Assembly: GCA_023399635.1 (NCBI GenBank)
Contig: JAEWOP010000243.1
Location: forward strand, 1-31,241
Direction of reading: 5' to 3'
From: Pseudomonadota bacterium
GTDB lineage: Bacteria; Pseudomonadota; Alphaproteobacteria; Rhizobiales; Rhizobiaceae
DNA: 31,241 bases
Shown here: in pieces, positions 24,024 to 31,050 of the stretch
How positions within the stretch are numbered: position 1 is the stretch's first letter
How the letters are laid out: each line of letters starts with the position of its first letter
Translations under genes and position numbers: made by a program
Notes under the pieces: model-generated
Seen by the model: only the letters and a program-made list of their open reading frames with translations
The model's database searches: none
What the model was told of the DNA's origin: nothing

Positions 24024-24072
24024 TTGACGTTCAATCAAACGAAATGATATGGTGCTTATATTGAATTTCGTT
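24024..24072 (+). promoter_or_regulatory. LysR-gene promoter region with nested inverted repeats
   Basis: TTGACG (24024-24029) and TATGGT (24048-24053) are spaced by 18 bases as a possible -35/-10 pair. AACGAAAT (24038-24045) is inverted at 24065-24072 and TTCAAT (24030-24035) at 24060-24065. Overlap of the dyads with the promoter fits autoregulation by the LysR protein, but this is inference. Confidence 0.45.
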
Positions 24073-24085
24073 GACAGAGGAAGCC

Positions 24086-24982
24086 ATGGCCGTTCCCTTT
24101 CGCCCGCCCTTGCCACTGCTCGACAACGACGTCCTTCGCACCTTTGTCGCCATTGCCGACACAGGGAACTTCTCCACCGCGGCAGAGGTCGTACTGCGCA
24201 CGCCGTCTGCAGTGTCCATGCAAATCAAGAAGTTGGAGGAGCAGTTAAAGACGACGCTCTTCCTTCGGGACGCTCGTTCGGTCTCGCTGACGCAGCACGG
24301 CGAGATGTTGTTGACGTATGCGCGCCGGATGCTCGCCCTGTCCAACGAAGCCGTGGCGCGCTTCGTGATGCCCGATCTCGCCGGCATCGTGCGACTAGGC
24401 GCTCCCGATGATATCGCCGAGCGCCTTTTGCCGCGCATCCTCAAGGATTTTGCCGATACGTTTCCCGGCATCCTGGTCGATGTGACGGTCGATATGAGCT
24501 CAGCGCTGCGCAAGCGGGTGGAGGAGCAGCGACTGGATCTCGCCTTGTTCAATTGCCACCCGCGCTCCTTTCCGAACTTCGGTGAGGTGCTCCACACCGA
24601 GAAGCTTGTCTGGACCGGTGCCAAATGTGGAAATGCTCATTTGCGCGATCCGCTGCCAATTTCGGTTTGGGAAGAGGGCTGCGTCTGGCGGCAGGATGCG
24701 ATCACTCAACTGGAAAAGCAGAAGCGGCCCTACAGGGTCGCCTATGCCAGCGCCCATTCCATGGCGCAGCGCGCGGCAGTGCTGTCTGATCTTGCAATCG
24801 CACCGTTTCCGCGGTCTTATCTCTCGGACGATATGGTGGTGCTTGGACCTCAGGAGGGGTTGCCGGAACTCTTCAGCTTCGATGTGCGGCTGCTGACGAC
24901 GCCCCAGCTTGCAGTCCCCGCGCAGGCCGTTGCCGATAGCATCAGAGATTTCTACGGACAGTTGGCGCGCGCGGCGGCCTGA
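24086..24982 (+). CDS. LysR-family transcriptional regulator
   Basis: A 298-residue LysR regulator. The N-terminal winged helix-turn-helix is LRTFVAIADTGNFSTAAEVV, then RTPSAVSMQIKKLEEQLKTTLF, followed by the linker helix HGEMLLTYARRMLALSNEAV. A periplasmic-binding-protein-like effector domain starts at GIVRLGAPDDIAERLLP and resembles LrhA-type regulators. AGAGGAAG precedes ATG 24086; TTG 24071 is in frame but less likely. Its stop and the stop of the convergent RamA-like gene are adjacent within TGATCA (24980-24985). It may control the neighbouring one-carbon cluster; the effector is unknown. Confidence 0.9.
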   Translation: MAVPFRPPLPLLDNDVLRTFVAIADTGNFSTAAEVVLRTPSAVSMQIKKLEEQLKTTLFLRDARSVSLTQHGEMLLTYARRMLALSNEAVARFVMPDLAGIVRLGAPDDIAERLLPRILKDFADTFPGILVDVTVDMSSALRKRVEEQRLDLALFNCHPRSFPNFGEVLHTEKLVWTGAKCGNAHLRDPLPISVWEEGCVWRQDAITQLEKQKRPYRVAYASAHSMAQRAAVLSDLAIAPFPRSYLSDDMVVLGPQEGLPELFSFDVRLLTTPQLAVPAQAVADSIRDFYGQLARAAA

Positions 24983-27019
24983 TCACTCCCTTGGACGCCG
25001 GCGCCGACGGCCACCCGCTTCCCCGGCGTCTGAGACGGCATCGCGCTCGGGAAGGGCAACCACAGTCGCAAGGTTCGGGAAGGCGTCTACCTTGTTCGGC
25101 AGCGCCATTGCATTGACGAAGAGTTCTTGAAACTTCGGTTCAAGGGCCGTCTCTATCTTTTCGATCTTGCTGACTGTTTGTTCGATCTCACGCCGGTAGT
25201 CGCGGTTGAGGAGAGCCATCAAAGCCCCTGTGCCGGCGGCGTTACCTACAGCTTTCACCTCCGCCAGCTTGCAGTCGGGAATGAGACCCAGGACCATGGC
25301 ATATTTAGGATCAATGAAGGAGCCGAAGGCACCGGCAAATCGAATGGTGTCGACCGTCTCGACCCCCTGCTTTTCCATCAGGAGCTTGATTCCGGCATAG
25401 AGGGCAGCCTTGGCAAGTTGGATGGCACGCACATCGTTCTGGGTGACAATGATACGCTGGTCGCCGTCATGAAGCAGATAGGAGAAGGTACGGCCGTTCT
25501 CCAGAATGCGCGGACTTCTGGCAGCCAGCGCACCGTTCAAGACACCATCGGAGGAGATGATGCCGGAGAGGTACATTTCGGCAACAACTTCGATGATCGC
25601 CGAGCCGCAAATGCCGGTAATTCCCGTCTTCGCTGCCGCCTCTGTGAAGCCATCCTCATCGGACCATTCCTCGACGCCGATCACCTTGAACCTTGGCTCA
25701 AGTGTTAGCGGATCGATCCGGACGCGTTCGATCGCCCCGGGTGCGGCCCGTTGACCGCAGGAGATCTCCGCGCCTTCGAAGGCCGGCCCAGTGGGCGAGG
25801 AGGCTGCGACCGTGCGGCCCCGGTTGCCGAGCACGATCTCCGCATTGGTGCCTACATCGACCAGCAGCATCATCTTGTCCTGGCGATGCGGTCCCTCCGC
25901 CAGCGTTGCCCCAGCGGAATCGGCTCCGACGTGGCCGGCAATGCAGGGCAGCAGATAGACGCGTGCACCATGGTTGATCGCCAGGTCGATTTCTCGCGAC
26001 CAGGTATGCACGGCGCCCGAGACGGCCAATGCAAAGGGCGCTTGTCCCAACTCCGTAGGGTCGATGCCAAGGAACAGGTGATGCATGATCGGATTGGCGA
26101 CGAAGACGGCGTCGAGAACATTATCCGGATCGACACCAGCCTCGGTACAAACCTTGGCCATCAGCTCGTTGATGGCCTGGCGCACAGCCCTGGTCATGGC
26201 TTCGCGGCCATCCGGGTTCATCATCACATAGGACACGCGGCTCATCAGGTCTTCGCCGAAGCGTATTTGGGGGTTGGATGTGCCTGACGAGGCGATGACT
26301 CGTCCGGAAAGCAGCGATACCAGGTGCATGGCAATCGTTGTCGAGCCGATATCGCAGGCAATGCCATAGGCTTCGTTGTGAAGTCCCGGCCAAAGCGCGA
26401 TCAAGTTCGGTCGCGCTCCTTCCAGATCTCGATGGATCGCTGCGGTGACACCCCAATCTCCCTTCCGCAGGATCTTCTGGACGTCCGGCAGGAGATGTTG
26501 GGCGACAAGAATGTCCTGCCAACCCCAGTCCTTCTCCAGCATGAGGTTCAGCCGGTCGAGGTCGCCGAGCGGCTTGTGCATGTCCGGCTCGTCCACTTCG
26601 ACATAGCAGAGCTGGATTGCGGGGTTGCGATCGAACAGACGGTCGCTAGCGGCTTTGCGGATTACCTGAGCGTTGACGACCGTGTCCTGCGGCACGTCGA
26701 TGACAAGATCTCCGAGGATCTGTGCGGAGCAGGAAAGCCTCCGACCTTCGGGAATCGTTCGCACCTGCGCGTAGCGCATCTCCTTCGCGGCCACAGGAGA
26801 GATATGATCTGCTGAAGAGCTGATCTGATGCTTGGCGAAATGCCCTTCCTGTACTTCAACCTGGCAGCGCCCACATGTCGCGCGCCCGCCGCAGACGCTC
26901 TCGACGTAAACGCCAAGCGAGCGTGCCGCGTCCAGAACGGAGGTGCCGATCGGGAAACGTCCGCGTTTACCCGAAGGCATGAAGAGGACGAGTGGGTCCT
27001 TGTCGGACTGTTCTGTCAT
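24983..27019 (-). CDS. ASKHA/DUF4445 corrinoid-activating ferredoxin protein (RamA-like)
   Basis: A 678-residue protein. The N-terminal 2Fe-2S ferredoxin domain has Cys43, Cys49, Cys52 (CGGRATCGRC) and Cys97. A linker follows, then an ASKHA ATPase-like fold: CDIGSTTIAMHLVSLLSGRV (phosphate loop 1) and LLVDVGTNAEIVLGN with SPTGPAFEGAEISCG (second half). Family members reductively reactivate inactive Co(II) corrinoid proteins to Co(I) using ATP; RamA uses 4Fe-4S clusters, whereas this bacterial type carries a 2Fe-2S domain. It is the last gene of the leftward corrinoid/folate cluster, 10 bases after the methyltransferase gene. It should keep the corrinoid protein at 31051 active. Confidence 0.9.
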   Translation of the reverse strand: MTEQSDKDPLVLFMPSGKRGRFPIGTSVLDAARSLGVYVESVCGGRATCGRCQVEVQEGHFAKHQISSSADHISPVAAKEMRYAQVRTIPEGRRLSCSAQILGDLVIDVPQDTVVNAQVIRKAASDRLFDRNPAIQLCYVEVDEPDMHKPLGDLDRLNLMLEKDWGWQDILVAQHLLPDVQKILRKGDWGVTAAIHRDLEGARPNLIALWPGLHNEAYGIACDIGSTTIAMHLVSLLSGRVIASSGTSNPQIRFGEDLMSRVSYVMMNPDGREAMTRAVRQAINELMAKVCTEAGVDPDNVLDAVFVANPIMHHLFLGIDPTELGQAPFALAVSGAVHTWSREIDLAINHGARVYLLPCIAGHVGADSAGATLAEGPHRQDKMMLLVDVGTNAEIVLGNRGRTVAASSPTGPAFEGAEISCGQRAAPGAIERVRIDPLTLEPRFKVIGVEEWSDEDGFTEAAAKTGITGICGSAIIEVVAEMYLSGIISSDGVLNGALAARSPRILENGRTFSYLLHDGDQRIIVTQNDVRAIQLAKAALYAGIKLLMEKQGVETVDTIRFAGAFGSFIDPKYAMVLGLIPDCKLAEVKAVGNAAGTGALMALLNRDYRREIEQTVSKIEKIETALEPKFQELFVNAMALPNKVDAFPNLATVVALPERDAVSDAGEAGGRRRRRPRE

Positions 27020-27029
27020 GATGCTCTAT

Positions 27030-27998
27030 TCACTCGCTCGCAGCACTCGCGCCGACCCGCGCTGCTCGACCTCCGCGGCGGCCTCCACCACTTGCGGCAG
27101 AGGCCGGGGAGGGCGCTGCGGCGGCACCCGTTTCAGCCGGCTTGTAGTCTCGGTAGGTCTTGATCCAGCTGTAGCAGTTCTCGTCCGTGCCGTTCAGCAC
27201 ATTTGCGGCACGCACTGCTTCCATCTCCTGCGGACGGCATGGGTTCATGATCGCGCTCGTCATGCCGGCGCCGATCACCATCGGGATGAAGCCGGCATTG
27301 ATGCCGTGTCGGTGGGGCAGGCCGAAGGAGATGTTGGAGAGGCCGCAGGTGGTGTTCACCTTCAACTCCTCGCGCAGGCGCCGGATGAGAGCAAAAACCT
27401 GAAGGCCGGCCGACCCGATGGCACCGATCGGCATGACCAGCGGATCGACGACGATGTCATGCGGCTTGATGCCGTGATCCATGGCCCGCTCGACGATCTT
27501 CTTTGCGACGGCAAAACGGACGTCCGGATCTTGGGAAATGCCCGTTTCGTCGTTGGAGATCGCAACCACAGGCACGTTGTACTTTGCGCAAAGCGGCAGG
27601 ATTGCCTCGAGCTTTTCTTCCTCTCCGGTGACGGAATTGACCAGAGGGCGGCCGTTGGCGACCTTGAGTGCTGCCTCGATGGCGGCGGTGACAGATGAGT
27701 CGATCGACAGCGGCACATCGACCAGGCCCTGCACGATCTCCAGCGTCTGGACGAGCAGGCTCGGCTCGGTTTCGTTCGGGTTGACCGAGGTGACGCCCGC
27801 GTTCACGTCCAACATCGTGGCGCCTGCCGCCACCTGCTCCAGCGCGTCGCGGATAACGGTGTCGAAGTTGCCCTCGATCATTTCCGCAGCCAGCTTCTTG
27901 CGCCCGGTTGGATTGATGCGCTCGCCGATAACGCAGAAGGGCTGGTCGAAGCCGATGATCACTTCGCGTGTGGCGGATGCGACGATGGTGCGGGTCAT
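27030..27998 (-). CDS. methyltetrahydrofolate:corrinoid methyltransferase (pterin-binding, MetH-like domain)
   Basis: A 322-residue TIM-barrel protein of the pterin-binding family. Landmarks are GERINPTGRKKLAAEMIEG, the folate loop ATMLDVNAGV, LSIDSSV, LVNSVTGEE, DPLVMPIGAIG and GLSNISFGLPHR. It moves methyl groups between a corrinoid protein and THF, like the AcsE or MetH folate domain and the MtgA-type enzymes. The C-terminal 40 residues are an Ala/Gly/Arg-rich tail (SGGGRRGGRAARVG) not needed by the fold. GGAGACCC precedes ATG 27998. With MetF, the MetV-like protein, the corrinoid protein and RamA it forms a complete path from methyl-corrinoid to methylene-THF. Confidence 0.92.
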   Translation of the reverse strand: MTRTIVASATREVIIGFDQPFCVIGERINPTGRKKLAAEMIEGNFDTVIRDALEQVAAGATMLDVNAGVTSVNPNETEPSLLVQTLEIVQGLVDVPLSIDSSVTAAIEAALKVANGRPLVNSVTGEEEKLEAILPLCAKYNVPVVAISNDETGISQDPDVRFAVAKKIVERAMDHGIKPHDIVVDPLVMPIGAIGSAGLQVFALIRRLREELKVNTTCGLSNISFGLPHRHGINAGFIPMVIGAGMTSAIMNPCRPQEMEAVRAANVLNGTDENCYSWIKTYRDYKPAETGAAAAPSPASAASGGGRRGGRAARVGASAASE

Positions 27999-28067
27999 GC
28001 GGGTCTCCAGAGCCTGAGCGGCGGCGATGTCTGTTGTTGTAGCGGCGGCCTTCGCCGGCGCGGTTGT

Positions 28068-29159
28068 TCAATGAGGTTTATGGGCTGCGATGTCGGCGAG
28101 TTGCTGCTGGTTTTCTTCTTTTTCCTGGCGGATCTCTTCAAGGCGTTCTGCAACGGCTGTGTCGCCGAGATTGGGTTCACGCTTCCAAGGCCGGCGCCCC
28201 TTCAGGACTCCGGACTCGTGTACGATCTCGGCGACGTATTCTTCCTGACGGTAGGCCATCACGTGGATGCCGGAGACGCCCTCGATTTCCTTCACTTCGT
28301 TGATGATGTCGATGCAGAGCTGCTTGCCCTCTTTTTTCTGGTCCTGCGCTCCCTCGAGACGGGCGATGACATGATCAGGAATATGGATGCCGGGGACGTT
28401 CGAGCGGATCCAGCGAGCGGTCTTGGCAGAGGCAAGCGGGCCGACGCCCACCAGGATGAAGCATTTTTCGTGCAGACCGAGATCGCGAACCTTTGCCATG
28501 TAGTCGCGAAACATCGGCACGTCGAAGCAGTATTGGCTTTGCACGAACTGTGCGCCAGCTTCGATCTTCTTGCCCAGGCGGAAGGGGCGGAAGTCATAAG
28601 GTGGGGCGAAGGGATTGATCGCCGCCCCGAGGAAGACGTTCGGGGGAGAGGTCAGCTTTCGACCCGACAGAAATCGAGACTCGTCGCGCATGGTGCGAAC
28701 GGTCGACAGGAGCGACATGCAGTCGAGGTCAAAGACAGGCTTTGCGCCCGGCTGGTCGCCCCCTTGAACGCCGTCGCCCGTCAGGCACATGATGTTCTGC
28801 ACTCCCATGGCCGACGCGCCGAGGACGTCGCCCTGGATGGCGATGCGGTTCTTGTCGCGGCAGGCGATCTGCATGATCGGTGCGTAGCCCATGCGGGTGA
28901 GCAATGCGCAAATGCCGACGGATGACATGTGGCAGTTGGCGCCCGATGCGTCCACGGCGTTGATGCCGTCCACCCAGCCATCGAAGACGGCGGCGCGCTC
29001 ATAGACATCCTGAGGATTGGCGCTGTCTGGCGGATTGAGTTCGGCAGTGACGGCGAATTCCCCGCGCCTCAGCACCCGCTCCAGCCTGCCATGGGAGGAA
29101 TGGCCGGGAAGGGGATCAAGCGGTGCACCGGGTTCATGGGGATGAATATCGAGACTCAT
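28068..29159 (-). CDS. metF: methylenetetrahydrofolate reductase (MetF)
   Basis: A 363-residue MetF. The catalytic Glu is in FAVTAELNPPDS, the flavin/folate barrel strands run INAVDASGANCHMSSVG, MQIACRDKNRIAIQG, NIMCLTGDG and AINPF, and the Gln/Phe substrate region is FVQSQYCFDVPMF. The C-terminal 60 residues are helical and Glu/Gln-rich. It interconverts 5-methyl-THF and 5,10-methylene-THF. ATG 29159 overlaps the MetV-like stop by four bases (ATGA), which argues for coupled synthesis as a complex. A longer frame from 29447 lies inside the preceding gene and is rejected. Here it probably works in the oxidative direction on methyl groups delivered by the corrinoid system. Confidence 0.9.
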   Translation of the reverse strand: MSLDIHPHEPGAPLDPLPGHSSHGRLERVLRRGEFAVTAELNPPDSANPQDVYERAAVFDGWVDGINAVDASGANCHMSSVGICALLTRMGYAPIMQIACRDKNRIAIQGDVLGASAMGVQNIMCLTGDGVQGGDQPGAKPVFDLDCMSLLSTVRTMRDESRFLSGRKLTSPPNVFLGAAINPFAPPYDFRPFRLGKKIEAGAQFVQSQYCFDVPMFRDYMAKVRDLGLHEKCFILVGVGPLASAKTARWIRSNVPGIHIPDHVIARLEGAQDQKKEGKQLCIDIINEVKEIEGVSGIHVMAYRQEEYVAEIVHESGVLKGRRPWKREPNLGDTAVAERLEEIRQEKEENQQQLADIAAHKPH

Positions 29160-29791
29160 CTCGGCTCTCCAGCCGCCTGACGCCGCGCCGCCGCCTCGGC
29201 CGTGACCCGAAGCCAGGAGGAGGTTTCCCGCAGCGACTGGTTCACGGGTGTCTGGACGTTCAGGATCGCGTTCCCCTTTTCCATCTGGCGGGACCCTTCC
29301 CATGCCTTGACCCAAACGCAGGGCATATCCGGCTCCACCTCGCAGTTGCCGTTGGCGCGGACTCCGCCGCACGGGCCATTGCGCAGTTGCTTGGGACAGT
29401 TCATCGGGCAGGACATGCCCGTGGACGAGAGGATGCACTGCCCGCACATGCGGCAGTCAAACAGCAGGCCCTTCACCCGCTTTTCAACAAAGGTCACCGG
29501 TACCTCGGCCCGGCTGTAGCCGATCGCTTTCCACAGTGGGTGCAGCAGCAGAAAGGCATTCGCAAAACGCCCGTAGAACCATTCGAGCAGCCTTGAATGC
29601 CGAATTGACCAGAGGCGGACAGAGTATCGCCGCTGAACACGGCGATTGGGAGAAACGTCACCCGGGACATAGGCGCCGGTTGCAGCCTTTTTTGCTGCGC
29701 CGGCATTCCCTATGGCTGGCTTCGTTCCAGGACCAGCGGCGGGAGGATGCACCGGGACGCCTGGAGACTTCGTGGGGTCTGGGTCAGGCAC
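29156..29791 (-). CDS. MetV-like cysteine-rich protein (MTHFR C-terminal domain family, PF12225)
   Basis: A 211-residue protein. The N-terminal 60 residues are Pro/Ala-rich and probably flexible. The core holds a cluster of cysteines: FDCRMCGQC, then SCPMNCPKQLRNGPCGG, CEVEP and MPCVW. This is the zinc/iron-binding MTHFR_C or MetV family, which forms complexes with MetF in acetogens and other bacteria. The start is GTG 29791, within GTGCCTGA, so it overlaps the previous gene by eight bases; its end overlaps metF by four. Its tight coupling to MetF supports a two-subunit reductase, perhaps with electrons passed to a carrier other than NADH. Confidence 0.85.
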   Translation of the reverse strand: MPDPDPTKSPGVPVHPPAAGPGTKPAIGNAGAAKKAATGAYVPGDVSPNRRVQRRYSVRLWSIRHSRLLEWFYGRFANAFLLLHPLWKAIGYSRAEVPVTFVEKRVKGLLFDCRMCGQCILSSTGMSCPMNCPKQLRNGPCGGVRANGNCEVEPDMPCVWVKAWEGSRQMEKGNAILNVQTPVNQSLRETSSWLRVTAEAAARRQAAGEPR

Positions 29792-30086
29792 TCTCGCGAC
29801 CTCCCGCCTTCACCAAGGCAACCAGGCGCTCCTTGTCAAACGCTGCTTCGAGCTCGGCTGCTGCCTTTTCAGCCTCCGCCTCGAGATCATCGGAAACTGG
29901 CACGGGATCAGCTTTGCGCCAATCGGCGAGGTAATCGTCAGTGTCGGCTGCGCCGGACCGCATCGCACACATGTCGATCGCTTCCGTAAAGCGTAGCGAG
30001 AGCTCGCGCTTTGCGGTTCTGCGCCCCTGTTTGATGATCACTTGCGCCGGAATGTCCCGCCAGTAGACGGTGATGCGGTCGGCCAT
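29784..30086 (-). CDS. PF13769 'virulence factor' small protein
   Basis: A 100-residue protein of the poorly named virulence-factor family (PF13769). The family hallmark is the N-terminal ADRITVYWRDIPAQVI, followed by GRRTAKRELSLRFTEAIDMCAMR and WRKADP. The C terminus is a Glu/Ala-rich helix (EAEAEKAAAELEAAFDKE). GGGAG stands before ATG 30086. It overlaps the MetV-like gene by eight bases, so it belongs to the corrinoid/folate operon and is probably an accessory part of it; pathogenesis is not suggested by the context. Its molecular role is unknown. Confidence 0.8.
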   Translation of the reverse strand: MADRITVYWRDIPAQVIIKQGRRTAKRELSLRFTEAIDMCAMRSGAADTDDYLADWRKADPVPVSDDLEAEAEKAAAELEAAFDKERLVALVKAGGRESA

Positions 30087-30196
30087 CTCATGCTCCCGTT
30101 TTGAGGCAGCATGCACGCGGTCTGAAGTTGGCACTGCGCTTGCCACGACGGCGCACGGAGCAAAAAGCGACGCGGTTTGCGCCGCTCGAACGAATT

Positions 30197-30838
30197 CTAC
30201 AGGGTCCGCAGTGACGGCGTCAGATCGCCATAGCCTGTGAAGCGATACTCGTAGTCGAGTTCAAGATAATCAGCCGCGGCTTTTGCCTTCGCCTGAAGTT
30301 CCTCGTCCGGCTCCTGACTCAAGTACACGAGCTTTCGGTAGTTGCCGAAATAGGTGTGCTTGAGCTGCGGATGCCGATCCAGCCCAAGGGGCTGGATGAC
30401 GAAGGCCTCGAACTGTCGCGCCAGAAAGTCGGTCAGAAAGAAGCTTAGCAGGTCGTCGTCTGCCTTCGCCTCAAACAGGTCGTTGCCAGAAAAGAATGCA
30501 TAACAATGGGGTCCGGCGATCCGGGTGATGCCCTCGCGCTCGCAGAGCCTGTCGATGTCGCCGCCGGTGCCGCAGTCAGCATAGGCGAAGAAGATCCTTG
30601 AGAAGCCGCGAGCACGGGCGCTACGTAGAGCCTCCTCCAGTCCCGGGACGATCTTCTGCGGGTAAGCATGCCAGATCGCCGGCAGGCAGTGTAGGTCGAT
30701 ATGGCGGAGGCCATGTTGGTCGCAGACGGCCAAGACTTCACGCGCGATCGCGCCGCACGCGATGACGTGAACCTTTTCTTGATTGAGGCGTTCCTGTGGC
30801 GGAAGGCGATGTTCCGCCTTTTTTTGATCGACAACCAT
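30197..30838 (-). CDS. DUF1638 protein
   Basis: A 213-residue protein of the DUF1638 family. Landmarks are VHVIACGAIAREVL, IDLHCLPAIWHAYPQKIVPGLEEA, FFAYADCGTGGDIDRLCE, and the PHCYAFFSGNDLF and HTYFGNYRKLVYL segments. Conserved Cys and His residues suggest metal or corrinoid contact. The family travels with corrinoid and folate methyl-transfer genes. From memory, to be verified, it has been linked by mutant fitness to split cobalamin-dependent methionine synthase in roseobacters. The first 22 residues (MVVDQKKAEHRLPPQERLNQ...) are outside the usual domain and overlap a plus-strand terminator, so the start at 30838 is not certain. Confidence 0.85.
   Translation of the reverse strand: MVVDQKKAEHRLPPQERLNQEKVHVIACGAIAREVLAVCDQHGLRHIDLHCLPAIWHAYPQKIVPGLEEALRSARARGFSRIFFAYADCGTGGDIDRLCEREGITRIAGPHCYAFFSGNDLFEAKADDDLLSFFLTDFLARQFEAFVIQPLGLDRHPQLKHTYFGNYRKLVYLSQEPDEELQAKAKAAADYLELDYEYRFTGYGDLTPSLRTL
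30798..30825 (+). terminator. plus-strand intrinsic terminator inside the DUF1638 5' end
   Basis: GGCGGAA (30798-30804) pairs with TTCCGCC (30812-30818) and is followed by seven T (30819-30825). It is a textbook terminator on the plus strand, antisense to the first codons of the DUF1638 gene and 28 bases before the entericidin start. No plus-strand gene ends here, so it may stop antisense or read-through RNA. Confidence 0.75.
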
Positions 30839-30852
30839 CGGAGTACTTTATC

Positions 30853-31011
30853 ATGACGTCCAAGACAGTCACGGTCATCGCCGCTCTGTTCGTAACCGCC
30901 GCTGCCCTCAGCTCGTGCGGCAACACCATTCGCGGGGTCGGCGCGGATACGGCCAATGCCGTTGATGCGACCCAAGATGCCGGCCGCAGCGTAGAGCGCG
31001 CTGCACGCTGA
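30853..31011 (+). CDS. entericidin-like small lipoprotein
   Basis: A 52-residue lipoprotein of the entericidin A/B type. It has a signal peptide with a lipobox (VTAAALSSCGNT; the Cys at residue 22 would be lipidated), then GNTIRGVGADTANAVDATQ and a short Arg-rich end. Entericidins are envelope lipoproteins linked to stress and programmed lysis in E. coli. The gene is on the opposite strand to the corrinoid cluster that surrounds it. Its start codon is only 14 bases from the DUF1638 start codon. Confidence 0.85.
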   Translation: MTSKTVTVIAALFVTAAALSSCGNTIRGVGADTANAVDATQDAGRSVERAAR

Positions 31012-31020
31012 TCGAGATCT

Positions 31021-31047
31021 GAAGAGGTCGGCAAAGCCGGCCTCTTC
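31021..31047. terminator. hairpin between the entericidin and corrinoid genes
   Basis: GAAGAGGTCGGC (31021-31032) pairs with GCCGGCCTCTTC (31036-31047), a 12-bp stem with one G-T pair and an AAA loop, between two converging genes. No long T-run follows on either strand, but its position suggests a bidirectional terminator. Confidence 0.65.
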
Positions 31048-31050
31048 CTT

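Noticed and set aside
26943..27698. 251-codon plus-strand open frame
   Set aside because: It is antisense to the methyltransferase and RamA-like genes, with Arg/Gly-rich composition and no family resemblance.
28071..28925. 284-codon plus-strand open frame
   Set aside because: It lies wholly antisense to metF, which has clear family motifs; high GC favours long antisense frames.
29160..29447. N-terminal extension of MetF
   Set aside because: It lies inside the MetV-like gene in another frame and lacks homology; the ATGA overlap start at 29159 is far better.
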